From the NCBI GenBank assembly GCA_913009695.1, contig CAJVWV010000008.1:1-42643 (forward strand): a stretch of DNA of 42,643 nucleotides, in the 5' to 3' direction. The stretch's first letter is position 1. The number at the start of each line of letters is the position of its first letter. Made by a program: the position numbers and the translations under genes. Below, piece by piece: positions 7,509 to 15,048 of the stretch. Under the pieces are notes generated by a model. That model searched no databases and was not told where the DNA came from. It worked only from the letters and a program-made list of their open reading frames with translations. Origin of the DNA: an uncultured bacterium (GTDB taxonomy: Bacteria; Patescibacteriota; Patescibacteriia; Patescibacteriales; SZUA-104).

Positions 7509-7964
7509 ATGAATTACGAATTAAGAATTACGAATTATAAAAAATTGTTTTATTGTTTCATTGTTTCATTGTTGGCAGGTTTTTTTATTTTCTCTTTTAA
7601 CGTTGTTTTGGCCGATGGATTATTACCAGACAAAGAGAGCGCACCCGCTACAGGATCTGCTTGTACTTCAGATAACTGCGGTAATTATACATTAAATGAT
7701 ATGATGCAGGTTTTTGTGAATGTTTCTGAGTGGATATTGGGCATTGTAGGTTCGTTAGCTCTGCTTATGTTTATATACGGCGGGGTTATGTTTCTAATTT
7801 CCGGAGGCAGCGCCGAAAAAGTTACTCAAGCAAAGCAAATAATAGCCGGCGCGGTAATTGGTTTAGTAATAGTATTTACAAGTTATATAATAATTACTTT
7901 TGCCGCTCAAGCGCTTGGTATTGAAGTGACGGGCGGTATATTGCAAAGCGGCTGGCTACAATAA
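7509..7964 (+). CDS. T4SS VirB2-like pilin, copy 1
   Basis: A 151-aa pilin-like membrane protein. A signal peptide (LLAGFFIFSFNVVLA) is followed by a short polar region with two Cys (ACTSDNC), then two membrane helices. The first is ILGIVGSLALLMFIYGG and the second is AGAVIGLVIVFTSYIIITF, joined by the loop SGGSAEKVTQAK. This is the layout of VirB2/TrbC-type pilins and of the T4SS pilin family common in CPR bacteria. The N-terminal MNYELRITNYKK is encoded by an intergenic-type repeat, so translation may begin a little further in. Eight more intact paralogues occur in the window. It sits between a solute-binding protein and a RodZ-like gene. Confidence 0.85.
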   Translation: MNYELRITNYKKLFYCFIVSLLAGFFIFSFNVVLADGLLPDKESAPATGSACTSDNCGNYTLNDMMQVFVNVSEWILGIVGSLALLMFIYGGVMFLISGGSAEKVTQAKQIIAGAVIGLVIVFTSYIIITFAAQALGIEVTGGILQSGWLQ

Positions 7965-7968
7965 AACA

Positions 7969-8640
7969 ATGAAATTTAAATCAAATAAAATTTTCCTTGA
8001 TATAGAAACGGTAGCGGAACAGCTTAGGAGCGTTAGACAAGAGAAAGAACTAAAAATAGAAGAGGTTGCTAAAAGGCTGAACATTAATAAAAAATATCTT
8101 GAAGCTTTAGAGAAGGGAAATTTTAACGAGCTGCCGACCGGTGTTTATGGTAAAAATTTTTTGCGGGAATATTCTCTTTTTTTAGGATTGGATTACAAAG
8201 AGTTAGATAAAATTTTTCAAAAAGAATTAAGTACAGAAAAAAAATTATTGCAAAAAGATTTATTTTCAAGGCAGGTTGCCCATATTCGTTATTTTTTAGC
8301 TACCCCCAAAATCATTAAAAATATCATTATTGCTTCAGTGGTAATTATTTGTTTCATTTATCTCGGGGTTGCCATAAAAGACGCCACTTCTCCACCGGCT
8401 TTATTTATAGAAAGTCCACTTGAAAATATAATTATAAATGACAGAACAATTAATATAATCGGCGCGACGGAAGCGGAAGCTCAAATATTGGTTAACGGCC
8501 AGCACGTATTAAGCGATACCGAAGGAAATTTTTTCAAAAAAATAGATTTAAAAAACGGTATAAACATTATTACAATAACGGCTAAAAAGAAATATGGACG
8601 AGAAAATACGATTAAACGCCAAATTTTAGTAAAAAATTGA
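7969..8640 (+). CDS. RodZ-like helix-turn-helix membrane protein
   Basis: A 223-aa protein with an N-terminal HTH_25 domain (LRSVRQEKELKIEEVAKRLN, then KKYLEALEKGNF, then YGKNFLREYSLFLGLD). One membrane helix follows (about residues 117-137, NIIIASVVIICFIYLGVAI), then an exported Ig-like domain (GATEAEAQILVNG, then DTEGNFFKKIDLKNGINIIT). This is the RodZ arrangement: the cytoplasmic HTH binds MreB in rod-shaped bacteria and the outer part faces the envelope. It ends with TGA, showing that TGA is a stop here. It starts 5 bases after the pilin stop, so the two are probably cotranscribed. Confidence 0.85.
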   Translation: MKFKSNKIFLDIETVAEQLRSVRQEKELKIEEVAKRLNINKKYLEALEKGNFNELPTGVYGKNFLREYSLFLGLDYKELDKIFQKELSTEKKLLQKDLFSRQVAHIRYFLATPKIIKNIIIASVVIICFIYLGVAIKDATSPPALFIESPLENIIINDRTINIIGATEAEAQILVNGQHVLSDTEGNFFKKIDLKNGINIITITAKKKYGRENTIKRQILVKN

Positions 8641-8644
8641 TAAG

Positions 8645-8673
8645 TTGCGCTATAAAAATAATTGGTATATAAT
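8645..8673 (+). promoter_or_regulatory. recA promoter
   Basis: TTGCGC (8645-8650), a 17-bp spacer and a perfect TATAAT (8668-8673), with a G-rich tract (gagaggggggg) about 15 bases downstream in the leader. No LexA box is visible. Confidence 0.6.
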
Positions 8674-8734
8674 GAGAATGTTAGAGAGGGGGGGGAACCT
8701 TCTTTTTTATTTAATAAATTTAATCTACTAATAT

Positions 8735-9799
8735 ATGACAAGTAAAGATGAGTCATCTTCCGCCAAGGCCTTGGAGGAGAAGAAAAATAAAAAGAGCGAA
8801 AACAACGAAAAAATGATTGCCGCCATGGAAGCGATGGAACAAATTAAAACTAAATTCGGGGAAGGCGCGATTATGAAATTCGGGGAGGCTAGAAAAACCA
8901 ATGTTGACGTCGTGCCAACCGGATGCCTTTCTCTTGATATTGCCTTGGGCATAAACGGGGTTCCCAGAGGGAGGGTTATTGAGATTTTCGGCCCCGAAGC
9001 TTCGGGAAAAACCACTTTAGCTCAGCATATTATCGCTGAAGTGCAAAAATTGGGAGGCGTAGCGGCTTTTATTGACGCGGAGCACGCGCTTGACCCTGAT
9101 TATGCGGTTAAAATCGGAGTCAATATTAAAGACATGTTAATTTCCCAGCCCGACACCGGCGAACAAGCCTTAGAAATACTTGAAACTCTAGTGCGTTCTA
9201 ACGCGGTTGATATTGTTGTAGTTGATAGCGTTGCGGCTCTTGTGCCGCAAAAAGAAATAGAAGGCGACATGGGCGACTCACACATGGGATTGCAGGCTCG
9301 CTTAATGAGCCAAGCTCTAAGAAAATTAACCGGCATAGTCTCTAAGTCTAAAACCGTAGTAATTTTTATAAACCAAATAAGGATTAAAATAGGAGTATTT
9401 TTCGGAAATCCGGAAACAACAACCGGAGGAACCGCTTTAAAATTTTATTCCTCAGTTAGAATTGAAGTAAGGCGTTCAGCGCAAATTAAACAGGCCGATA
9501 AAATAATTGGTAATCGAGTAAAAACTAAAATCGTAAAAAATAAAGTAGCCGCTCCATTTAAAACATGCGAGTTTGACATTATGTATAATGAAGGAATCTC
9601 AATCGCCGGAGACCTGCTTGATACCGGAACAGTTTATGGCGTAATAAGTAAGGCGGGAAATTCATATAGTTACGGCGACATAAAATTAGGCGTAGGCCGA
9701 GAAAACGCAAAAAGATTTTTAAAAGCGGATAGAAAATTAATGAAAGAAATTAGAAAAAGAATATTGTCTGAAGTTAGGGCAAGAGAAATGGAAGAATAA
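8735..9799 (+). CDS. recA: Recombinase RecA
   Basis: A 354-aa RecA, normal length and without an intein. It has the Walker [10 protein letters not shown], the loop 1 region [20 protein letters not shown], the strand [18 protein letters not shown] and loop 2 [14 protein letters not shown], and a short acidic tail (RAREMEE). It catalyses ATP-dependent strand exchange. The N-terminal segment [13 protein letters not shown] is encoded by a near-perfect palindrome (8759-8778) related to a repeat found in tsaE. It has its own promoter and shares a bidirectional terminator with the convergent efp gene. Confidence 0.98.
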   Translation: MTSKDESSSAKALEEKKNKKSENNEKMIAAMEAMEQIKTKFGEGAIMKFGEARKTNVDVVPTGCLSLDIALGINGVPRGRVIEIFGPEASGKTTLAQHIIAEVQKLGGVAAFIDAEHALDPDYAVKIGVNIKDMLISQPDTGEQALEILETLVRSNAVDIVVVDSVAALVPQKEIEGDMGDSHMGLQARLMSQALRKLTGIVSKSKTVVIFINQIRIKIGVFFGNPETTTGGTALKFYSSVRIEVRRSAQIKQADKIIGNRVKTKIVKNKVAAPFKTCEFDIMYNEGISIAGDLLDTGTVYGVISKAGNSYSYGDIKLGVGRENAKRFLKADRKLMKEIRKRILSEVRAREMEE

Positions 9800-9800
9800 A

Positions 9801-9843
9801 AAAAATGTAGGGGCAGAACAATGTTCTGCCCCTACATTTTTTA
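9801..9843. terminator. Bidirectional terminator between recA and efp
   Basis: A long perfect stem (AAAAATGTAGGGGCAGAA with the complementary arm TTCTGCCCCTACATTTTTT) with T-runs on both strands. It serves the two convergent genes. Confidence 0.95.
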
Positions 9844-9854
9844 TTTAAATTTAT

Positions 9855-10412
9855 TTACGCCCGCTCCACATATTCCCCCGTATCCGTATTTATTCTTATT
9901 ACATCACCTTCGTTTATAAACATTGGCACGGATATTTGAGTACCTGTTTCTAAATCAACAACTTTCGTAACATTTCCGGCTGAATTGCCTTTTACTCCCG
10001 GAGGAGCGCTAACAACCTTAAGTTCAACTTTAACGGGTAAATCAATTACAACTGGCTTATCTTCAAAATACAATACATCAACATCAGTACCATCTTTTAA
10101 AAACTTTTGCTTTTCTCCAATCTGATCAAGAGCAATGCTAAACTGTTCGTAAGATTCATTATCCATTAAATGCGCTTCAGTTTCATCTTTATACATAAAA
10201 TTCGCTTTCTTTTTTTCGGTTTGCGCCGGCTCAGCCTTGTCATTTCCCTGAAAAGTTTTATCTAAAACATTACCTGTTATCAAATTTTTTAATTTAACTT
10301 TTAGAACAGCCCCGCCCCTGCCCATTTTATGATGATCAGCTTTAACCACAACATACGGTTCGCTAGAAACACTTATCAGTTTTCCCAATTTTATTTCATT
10401 AATATTTAACAT
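9855..10412 (-). CDS. efp: Translation elongation factor P
   Basis: A 185-aa EF-P with the three usual beta-barrel domains: an N-terminal KOW-like domain (LGKLISVSSEPYVVV), a central OB domain (YEQFSIALDQIGEKQKFL) and a C-terminal OB domain (NSAGNVTKVVDLETGTQISV, then PMFINEGDVIRINTDTGEYVER). EF-P relieves ribosome stalling at polyproline runs. The tip residue that is modified in many bacteria is Arg32 here (HKMGRGGA), not Lys. Arg32 is rhamnosylated by EarP in some proteobacteria; no such enzyme is encoded in the window. Upstream lies the rpsR-ssb-rpsF cluster on the same strand. Confidence 0.97.
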   Translation of the reverse strand: MLNINEIKLGKLISVSSEPYVVVKADHHKMGRGGAVLKVKLKNLITGNVLDKTFQGNDKAEPAQTEKKKANFMYKDETEAHLMDNESYEQFSIALDQIGEKQKFLKDGTDVDVLYFEDKPVVIDLPVKVELKVVSAPPGVKGNSAGNVTKVVDLETGTQISVPMFINEGDVIRINTDTGEYVERA

Positions 10413-10513
10413 AGCCTAGGGTTTAGCCACTTAGTTAAACAGGAATTATACTAAAAATTATATCTAATAATAACCCTAATCAACTAATTACTAAGAAACT
10501 AATTAACTAACAC

Positions 10514-10735
10514 CTATCTTCTGATAAAAGGCAGTAATGCCATAACGCGAGCTCTCTTAATAGCAGTCGCTAATTTGCGTTGATGCCACGCGCAAGTTCC
10601 TGTTCTTTTTTTTGGCAAAATCTTCATATAAGAATTAATAAATTTGCGCAAAGTCTGCGCGTCCTTATAGTCAATTTCGTTAATATTGTTAACGCAAAAA
10701 TAACATTTTTTTTCTTTTTTTACTGGTTTTTCCAT
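10514..10735 (-). CDS. rpsR: Ribosomal protein bS18
   Basis: A 73-aa small-subunit protein, with IDYKDAQTLRKFINSYMKIL followed by PKKRTGTCAWHQRKLATAIK and RARVMALLPFIRR. The CYFC pair and CAWH suggest the zinc-binding (C+) form. The track extends the frame to 10771; the ATG at 10733-10735 (MEKPVKKEKK) fits the family better than the hydrophobic extension MIFEICLLNC. It is the last gene of the rpsF-ssb-rpsR cluster and binds next to S6 in the 30S platform. Confidence 0.95.
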   Translation of the reverse strand: MEKPVKKEKKCYFCVNNINEIDYKDAQTLRKFINSYMKILPKKRTGTCAWHQRKLATAIKRARVMALLPFIRR

Positions 10736-10826
10736 AAACATACAATTCAACAAACAAATTTCAAAAATCAATTATTAATTTCTTTTAAAAAAATAATTGA
10801 AAATTGAAAATTGAAAATTGAAAATT

Positions 10827-11285
10827 TTAGAATGGTATATTTTCAACTTTGATATCTTCCTCAGAAGATTCTCCTCCGACTGGTTCGTTAGAATCAATTA
10901 CCGGCTCGTTACTTGGCGCGGGCGGTTCATTGCTTGGCGCTACTGGCGCTGCTCCCCCGGCTCTGTCAAGCATAATCATATTTTCAACATTAATTTCCGT
11001 GCGATATCTTTTTACGCCGTCCTGTCCGACCCAGTTATTGGTTTGCAATCTACCTTCAATATATACTTTTGAGCCTTTACGTAAATACTGTCCGCAAATT
11101 TCTCCTAATCTTCTCCACGCGACAACATTATGAAATTCTACTTTTTCCTGTTTCTGCCCTTGTTGGTCTGTCCAAATTAAATTTGTTGCTACCGCGAACG
11201 AAGCAACGGTCGCGCCAGATGGAGTATTTTTTACTTCCGGATCTCTGGTTAAGTTGCCGATAATCATCGCTTTATTTAGGTTCAT
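10827..11285 (-). CDS. ssb: Single-stranded DNA-binding protein
   Basis: A 152-aa SSB. The OB fold covers about residues 1-110 (MNLNKAMIIGNLTRDPEVKN, then VEFHNVVAWRRLGEICGQYL, then KGSKVYIEGRLQTNNW). A Pro/Ser/Glu-rich linker leads to the conserved acidic tip, here VENIPF in place of DDDIPF, which recruits repair and replication partners. It lies between rpsF and rpsR, the usual bacterial order. Confidence 0.97.
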   Translation of the reverse strand: MNLNKAMIIGNLTRDPEVKNTPSGATVASFAVATNLIWTDQQGQKQEKVEFHNVVAWRRLGEICGQYLRKGSKVYIEGRLQTNNWVGQDGVKRYRTEINVENMIMLDRAGGAAPVAPSNEPPAPSNEPVIDSNEPVGGESSEEDIKVENIPF

Positions 11286-11442
11286 AGATTTTTATATTTA
11301 CAAATTAATCATGAATCCCGAATTTTCGAGAAGAATAATAGTAAATAATATTAATAATTAAGTAGTTTGAAATTTGAAATTTGGTCATGTAAAAATTATT
11401 TTTTACGCCAAATTACCAATTTACTAATTACAAATTGCTATT

Positions 11443-11931
11443 TTATAACAAATCGTCGGTTTCCAATATTTTATCAAGTTTTTTATCCAAGCCCTCCATA
11501 TCAACCTTTTCTTTCTTTTTAGGTTTTTCTTTTTGACATAGAGTCTCTTCTTTTTCTTTAGCCTCTCTTACGGCTATTTTCTTTGAAATTTCTTTTGCTT
11601 TTTTAATTTCTTCGGCTGACTTTACTTTTTTTACAACAATTTGGTGGCGAAATATCTCGCTCATCATTCGCAAAGCCCTATCTATTTCCTTAAGCTTTCC
11701 GCCTTCTGAATCAAATTCAACTAAAATATAATAAGCATAGCCGAGATTTTTAATCGGATAAGCTAAACGTTTTTTACCCCATTCTTCGGTTAATGTTATA
11801 TTCCCGCCTTTATTGGTAATTATTTTACCCACTTGTTCAATCATAGGCTTAATTTCTTCTTCAGTAAATTTGTTTGGTATGAAATATAATAGCTCGTAAT
11901 GAGATATATCTGATGATTTTACTTTTGACAT
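11443..11931 (-). CDS. rpsF: Ribosomal protein bS6 with charged C-terminal extension
   Basis: A 162-aa S6. The first roughly 95 residues are the family domain (HYELLYFIPNKF, then GKKRLAYPIKNLGYAYYILV, then EIDRALRMMSEIFRHQIVVK). About 65 further residues are rich in Lys and Glu (KEISKKIAVREAKEKEETL), longer than in most bacteria. S6 pairs with S18 on the platform of the small subunit. It is the first gene of the cluster, preceded by a foldable leader (11941-12075). Confidence 0.95.
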   Translation of the reverse strand: MSKVKSSDISHYELLYFIPNKFTEEEIKPMIEQVGKIITNKGGNITLTEEWGKKRLAYPIKNLGYAYYILVEFDSEGGKLKEIDRALRMMSEIFRHQIVVKKVKSAEEIKKAKEISKKIAVREAKEKEETLCQKEKPKKKEKVDMEGLDKKLDKILETDDLL

Positions 11932-11940
11932 AAATTTAAA

Positions 11941-12075
11941 TAAAAAATCCCCAGATATTCTCTAAGTTTGAAGAGTTCAAACCAAAATCTTGGGATTGTT
12001 GAGAATACCTTTAGTCCTTTAAATATTTTGGGACTACCCCTGAAATCAGAGATGTGGGAAAGGTTTTAATATTGA
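11941..12075 (-). promoter_or_regulatory. Candidate rpsF leader RNA / attenuator
   Basis: On the minus strand the leader can form AATCCC..GGGGATT with an inner AGAT/ATCT pair and a GTTTGAA-CTC-TTCAAAC hairpin, followed at once by TTTTTTATTT just before the rpsF start. An upstream GTATTCTC can pair instead with GAGAATAT inside that structure, and GTAGTCC can pair with GGACTA. The mutually exclusive pairings suggest autoregulation by S6/S18, as known for rpsF leaders elsewhere. I could not confirm the S6:S18 consensus motif. Confidence 0.4.
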
Positions 12076-12150
12076 TTTTTAATTACATAAGCACTTTAAC
12101 ATATGGTTTAAAAAATTGCAAGAGCCCTAGTTATTTGTTATGGTTGTTGT

Positions 12151-13377
12151 ATGAAATACTTCTTTGTTTTAGGCAACAATCCAGCATTATCTACAGCCGA
12201 AATATTGGCTTTTTTTGGAATAAGCGCTGAAGAAACTAAGTTCCCTATAGGGAACTTAGTTTCGGAAAATGTTTTTATTTTAGAAACTAGGGAAAAAATT
12301 GACGCAGGGCAAATTATTAAAAGGCTTGGCGGGACTATTAAAATAGGTGAAGTAATATCTGAAACCAATAATCAGAGAAACAATATTTTAGAAGAAGCTA
12401 AAAAATTATTAAAACCGGGTGAAGGAAAATTTAAATTTGGTATATCTTATTATGGAAAAAATAAAATAAACATAAAGCCTCTTGGCATGGAAATAAAAAA
12501 ATATTTAAAAGAAAAGGGGATTAGCTGTCGCTGGGTTGTAAGCCGTGAACCGGTTTTATCTAGCGTAGTCGTAGAACAAAACAAGCTTGCCAAAAAAGGC
12601 TTAGAAATAATTCTAATAAAAATCCCCCAATCCCCCTTTAGTAAAGGGGGCGCAGGAGGATTTTTAGTTGGAAAAACTTTAGCGGTTCAACCTTTTAAAG
12701 AATTATCATATAGAGACTACGGACGACCGGCGCGCGATGATCGGTCCGGTATGCTTCCGCCGAAACTGGCGCAAATTATGATAAACCTCACCCCAACCCT
12801 CTCCTTAGCAAGGAGAGGAGATAATCCCGTTATATTAGACCCTTTCTGTGGATCAGGTACAGTCTTAACAGAGGCTATGCTTATGGGATATAAAAATTTA
12901 GTTGGTTCAGATATTTCCAAAAAGGCAGTAGATGACACAAAAAAGAACATAAGATGGATAAAAGATAAATTTCATATTAATAATTATGAATTTAAATCGT
13001 TTAATAAAAGCTCAACTGAATTATCAAAATTTATAGAACCGAACTCTATTGACGCGATTATAACCGAGCCATACCTCGGACCGCAAAGAGGACGAGTTGA
13101 TTATAAAAAAACAAAAAAAGAACTAGAAAATTTATATGGCGAAAGCTTAATTGAATTTAAAAAAATTTTAAAACCCAACGGAAGAGTGGTAATGATATTC
13201 CCTGTTTTTCAAGAAACAAATTTTATTAATCCAAGTTTAAATGGTTTTAAAATAGTTAATCTTATTCCTGAAAAGTTGAGTAAAAATAATACAATTAAAT
13301 TAACAGACCGCAATACAATTGTTTATGGCAGACCTGGACAAAAGGTTTGGCGGGAAATTGTAGTTTTAGAAAAATAA
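12151..13377 (+). CDS. TRMT11-like / THUMP-type RNA guanine-N2 methyltransferase
   Basis: A 408-aa protein of the UPF0020 RNA methyltransferase group, related to TRMT11 and archaeal Trm-G10. The conserved RPARDDRSGMLPPKLAQIMI block precedes the SAM-binding motif DPFCGSGTVLTEAMLMGYKN, then SDISKKAVDDTKKN; the catalytic motif is TEPYLGP (the family form is N/D/T-P-P-Y-like). Its likely job is methylation of a guanine in tRNA. The gene carries three in-frame palindromes encoding ETKFPIGNLVSE (about residues 28-38), IPQSPFSKGGAGG (157-171) and LTPTLSLARRGD (212-224). The start MKYFFVLGNNPALS fits the family. Confidence 0.85.
   Translation: MKYFFVLGNNPALSTAEILAFFGISAEETKFPIGNLVSENVFILETREKIDAGQIIKRLGGTIKIGEVISETNNQRNNILEEAKKLLKPGEGKFKFGISYYGKNKINIKPLGMEIKKYLKEKGISCRWVVSREPVLSSVVVEQNKLAKKGLEIILIKIPQSPFSKGGAGGFLVGKTLAVQPFKELSYRDYGRPARDDRSGMLPPKLAQIMINLTPTLSLARRGDNPVILDPFCGSGTVLTEAMLMGYKNLVGSDISKKAVDDTKKNIRWIKDKFHINNYEFKSFNKSSTELSKFIEPNSIDAIITEPYLGPQRGRVDYKKTKKELENLYGESLIEFKKILKPNGRVVMIFPVFQETNFINPSLNGFKIVNLIPEKLSKNNTIKLTDRNTIVYGRPGQKVWREIVVLEK
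12232..12263. repeat. Perfect 32-bp palindrome inside the methyltransferase CDS
   Basis: GAAACTAAGTTCCCTA and its exact reverse complement. The reading frame passes through it. No second copy was noticed in the window. Confidence 0.9.
12621..12664. repeat. CCCCCTTTA-type palindromic repeat inside a CDS
   Basis: AATCCCCCAATCCCCCTTTA, then gtaAAGGGGGcgcaggagga. The same unit recurs at 13901-13932 (in ychF), 19576-19608, 28004-28036 and, as a variant, 41033-41067. Confidence 0.8.
12784..12822. repeat. CTCTCCTTAGCAAGGAGAG palindrome inside a CDS
   Basis: AACCTCACCCCAACCCTCTC, then CTTAGCAAGGAGAGGA. It is similar in plan to the CCCCCTTTA repeats (C-rich lead, then hairpin) but different in sequence. 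It is in frame in the methyltransferase gene. Confidence 0.75.
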
Positions 13378-13382
13378 AAAAA

Positions 13383-13421
13383 ATGCAGAGATATAATATT
13401 TTACGTCTCTGCATTTTTTTT
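13383..13421 (+). terminator. Terminator after the methyltransferase gene
   Basis: The stem ATGCAGAGA/TCTCTGCAT is followed by eight T's. Confidence 0.9.
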
Positions 13422-13450
13422 ATTTATTAATCAAGAAATTACAAACATCC

Positions 13451-13483
13451 CTCCGCCTACGCTGAAGCTTCGGCGGACAGGCG
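13451..13483. repeat. CTCCGCC...GGCGGACAGGCG palindromic repeat
   Basis: CTCCGCCTACGCTGAAGCTT, then CGGCGGACAGGCG, just outside the 3' end of ychF. It belongs to the same general type as the repeat inside tsaE (tccgccaaagccttggcgtaggcgg). Confidence 0.65.
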
Positions 13484-13486
13484 TCC

Positions 13487-14563
13487 TTATTTATTGATTA
13501 AGAAGTTGCATATATCACCATCTTTAATTTCATATTCGCGTCCTTCGGTTTTTATTAATCCTTTTTCTTTTGCTTCTATCTCCCCGCCAACTTCAATAAA
13601 TTTTTTATAGCCTATAACTTCAGCGCGAATAAATCCTTTTTCAAAGTCAGTATGAATTACTCCGGCGGCAACAGGCGCTTTAGAATTTAATTTAGTCGTC
13701 CAGGCGCGTGTTTCATCCTCGCCGGTTGTAAAAAAGGTAATTAAACCGAGTAATTCATAGGAGATTTTTATAAGCTTTTCCAGCCCGCTTTCATTTAAAC
13801 CAAGCTCTTTTATATACTCAACCTGCTCTTCGTCAGAAAGGGCGACAATTTCTTCCTCTAATTTAGCGTTAATTTTAAGTACGTTTCCATCCCATTTTTT
13901 AATCCCCACATCCCCCTTTATCAAGGGGGTGTCTAAATTAGAATTTAAAACATATAAAATAGGTTTTATAGTAAGTAAATTTAAACTTTTTATTAATTTC
14001 TTTTCCTCTTCGTCCAGCTTAAATTCACGCGCTGCTTTCCCCGCTTCAAGCCCCTCTTTAAGCTTTTCAAGCAAATCTCTTAATTTTATCATTTCCTTGT
14101 CTCCGCTTTTAGCCTCCTTAGTAACCTTCGCTAATCTTTTTTCAACCGTTGATAAGTCAGCAAAAATAAGTTCAAGGTTGATTGTCTCTCTATCTCCATC
14201 AGGATCAATTTTTCCGTCAACATGAACAATATCTTTATCTTCAAATTCACGTACAACTTCGCATATCGCGTCGCACTCTCTGATGTGCGATAAAAATTGA
14301 TTACCCAGCCCCTCGCCTTTATGCGCGCCCTTAACTAAACCGGCAATATCTACGAATTCAATCACAGTTGGAATTATTTTTTTTGGATTTGAAATTTTAG
14401 CTAGCTGATCCAGTCTTCCATCAGGCACGGTAACAATACCGACATTCGGATCTATTGTACAAAAAGGATAATTAGAAGCCTCGGCCTTCTTTTTCGTTAA
14501 GGCGTTAAATAAAGTTGACTTACCGACATTAGGCAAGCCGACTATACCGATTGATAATGACAT
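13487..14563 (-). CDS. ychF: Ribosome-associated GTPase/ATPase YchF
   Basis: A 358-aa Obg-family P-loop protein. It has the G1 GLPNVGKST (residues 9-17), the switch region KAEASNYPFCTIDPNVGIV, the G3 DIAGLVKGAHKGEGLGNQFL segment, a coiled-coil insertion (about 130-200) and a C-terminal TGS domain (FFTTGEDETRAWT, then AAGVIHTDFEKGFIRAEVIG). YchF binds ribosomes and prefers ATP in the bacteria where it has been tested. About residues 210-221 (DTPLIKGDVGIK) are encoded by an in-frame copy of the CCCCCTTTA palindrome, at a variable position. It is convergent with the methyltransferase gene. Confidence 0.96.
   Translation of the reverse strand: MSLSIGIVGLPNVGKSTLFNALTKKKAEASNYPFCTIDPNVGIVTVPDGRLDQLAKISNPKKIIPTVIEFVDIAGLVKGAHKGEGLGNQFLSHIRECDAICEVVREFEDKDIVHVDGKIDPDGDRETINLELIFADLSTVEKRLAKVTKEAKSGDKEMIKLRDLLEKLKEGLEAGKAAREFKLDEEEKKLIKSLNLLTIKPILYVLNSNLDTPLIKGDVGIKKWDGNVLKINAKLEEEIVALSDEEQVEYIKELGLNESGLEKLIKISYELLGLITFFTTGEDETRAWTTKLNSKAPVAAGVIHTDFEKGFIRAEVIGYKKFIEVGGEIEAKEKGLIKTEGREYEIKDGDICNFLINK
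13901..13932. repeat. CCCCCTTTA-type palindrome inside ychF
   Basis: AATCCCCACATCCCCCTTTA, then tcaagggggtgt, with hairpin arms CCCCCTT and AAGGGGG. It is in frame within ychF. Confidence 0.8.
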
Positions 14564-14664
14564 TTATTAATTACTTAATTTATTAACTGCTTAATTTAAT
14601 TTAGCAGAATATTAAAAATTTTACAACCGATTGTTAGAAAATAATTTTATAAGAAGTTTCTCAA

Positions 14665-14699
14665 TAAAAAATCCACCTCGTGAGAAGTGGGTTTTTTTG
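14665..14699. terminator. Terminator downstream of rbfA
   Basis: The hairpin CCAC..GTGG around tcgtgagaa has an A-run on one side and a T-run on the other, so it works on either strand. On the minus strand it follows rbfA by about 10 bases. Confidence 0.75.
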
Positions 14700-14708
14700 T
14701 TTTAAAAT

Positions 14709-15047
14709 TTATTTTTCTTCTTCGTGTATTTTTCTAAAAACCTCTTCAATCTCCGACGCTCCTTCGGCCGCTTCATCTACAACCCAATCAAATTTTGGTA
14801 TTCTTCTTAACCGAGTTTCCTTTTTTAAAATACTTGCAAAAAGTGAACCATGCTTTTTTAATTTTTCTATAACATTTTTTGATGAATTAAATGGCAATAC
14901 CGAAATGCCAATTTTGGCGCTACTTAAATTTGGCGCGCAATCTACGTAAGTAATTGTTATTAGTCCATTTTCTAATGGCACCTCTCTTGAAATAAGAATG
15001 GCCAATTTATTTTTTAATAATTCATTAACTTGTTCTATTCTGCGCAT
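14709..15047 (-). CDS. rbfA: Ribosome-binding factor A
   Basis: A 112-aa KH-like protein that helps mature the 30S subunit and 16S rRNA 5' end. It has the family N-terminus RRIEQVNELLKNKLAILISR and core FNSSKNVIEKLKKHGSLFAS, then LRRIPKFDWVVDE. The tail is short and acidic. It begins one base after the infB stop, so the two are cotranscribed, as in most bacteria. Confidence 0.93.
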   Translation of the reverse strand: MRRIEQVNELLKNKLAILISREVPLENGLITITYVDCAPNLSSAKIGISVLPFNSSKNVIEKLKKHGSLFASILKKETRLRRIPKFDWVVDEAAEGASEIEEVFRKIHEEEK

Positions 15048-15048
15048 T

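Noticed and set aside
8638-8640. TGA recoded as glycine (Gracilibacteria code)
   Set aside because: TGA ends the RodZ-like gene sensibly, and full-length conserved proteins contain no in-frame TGA.
9801-9843. Palindrome between recA and efp as a mobile repeat
   Set aside because: T-runs on both sides and its position between convergent genes fit a bidirectional terminator.
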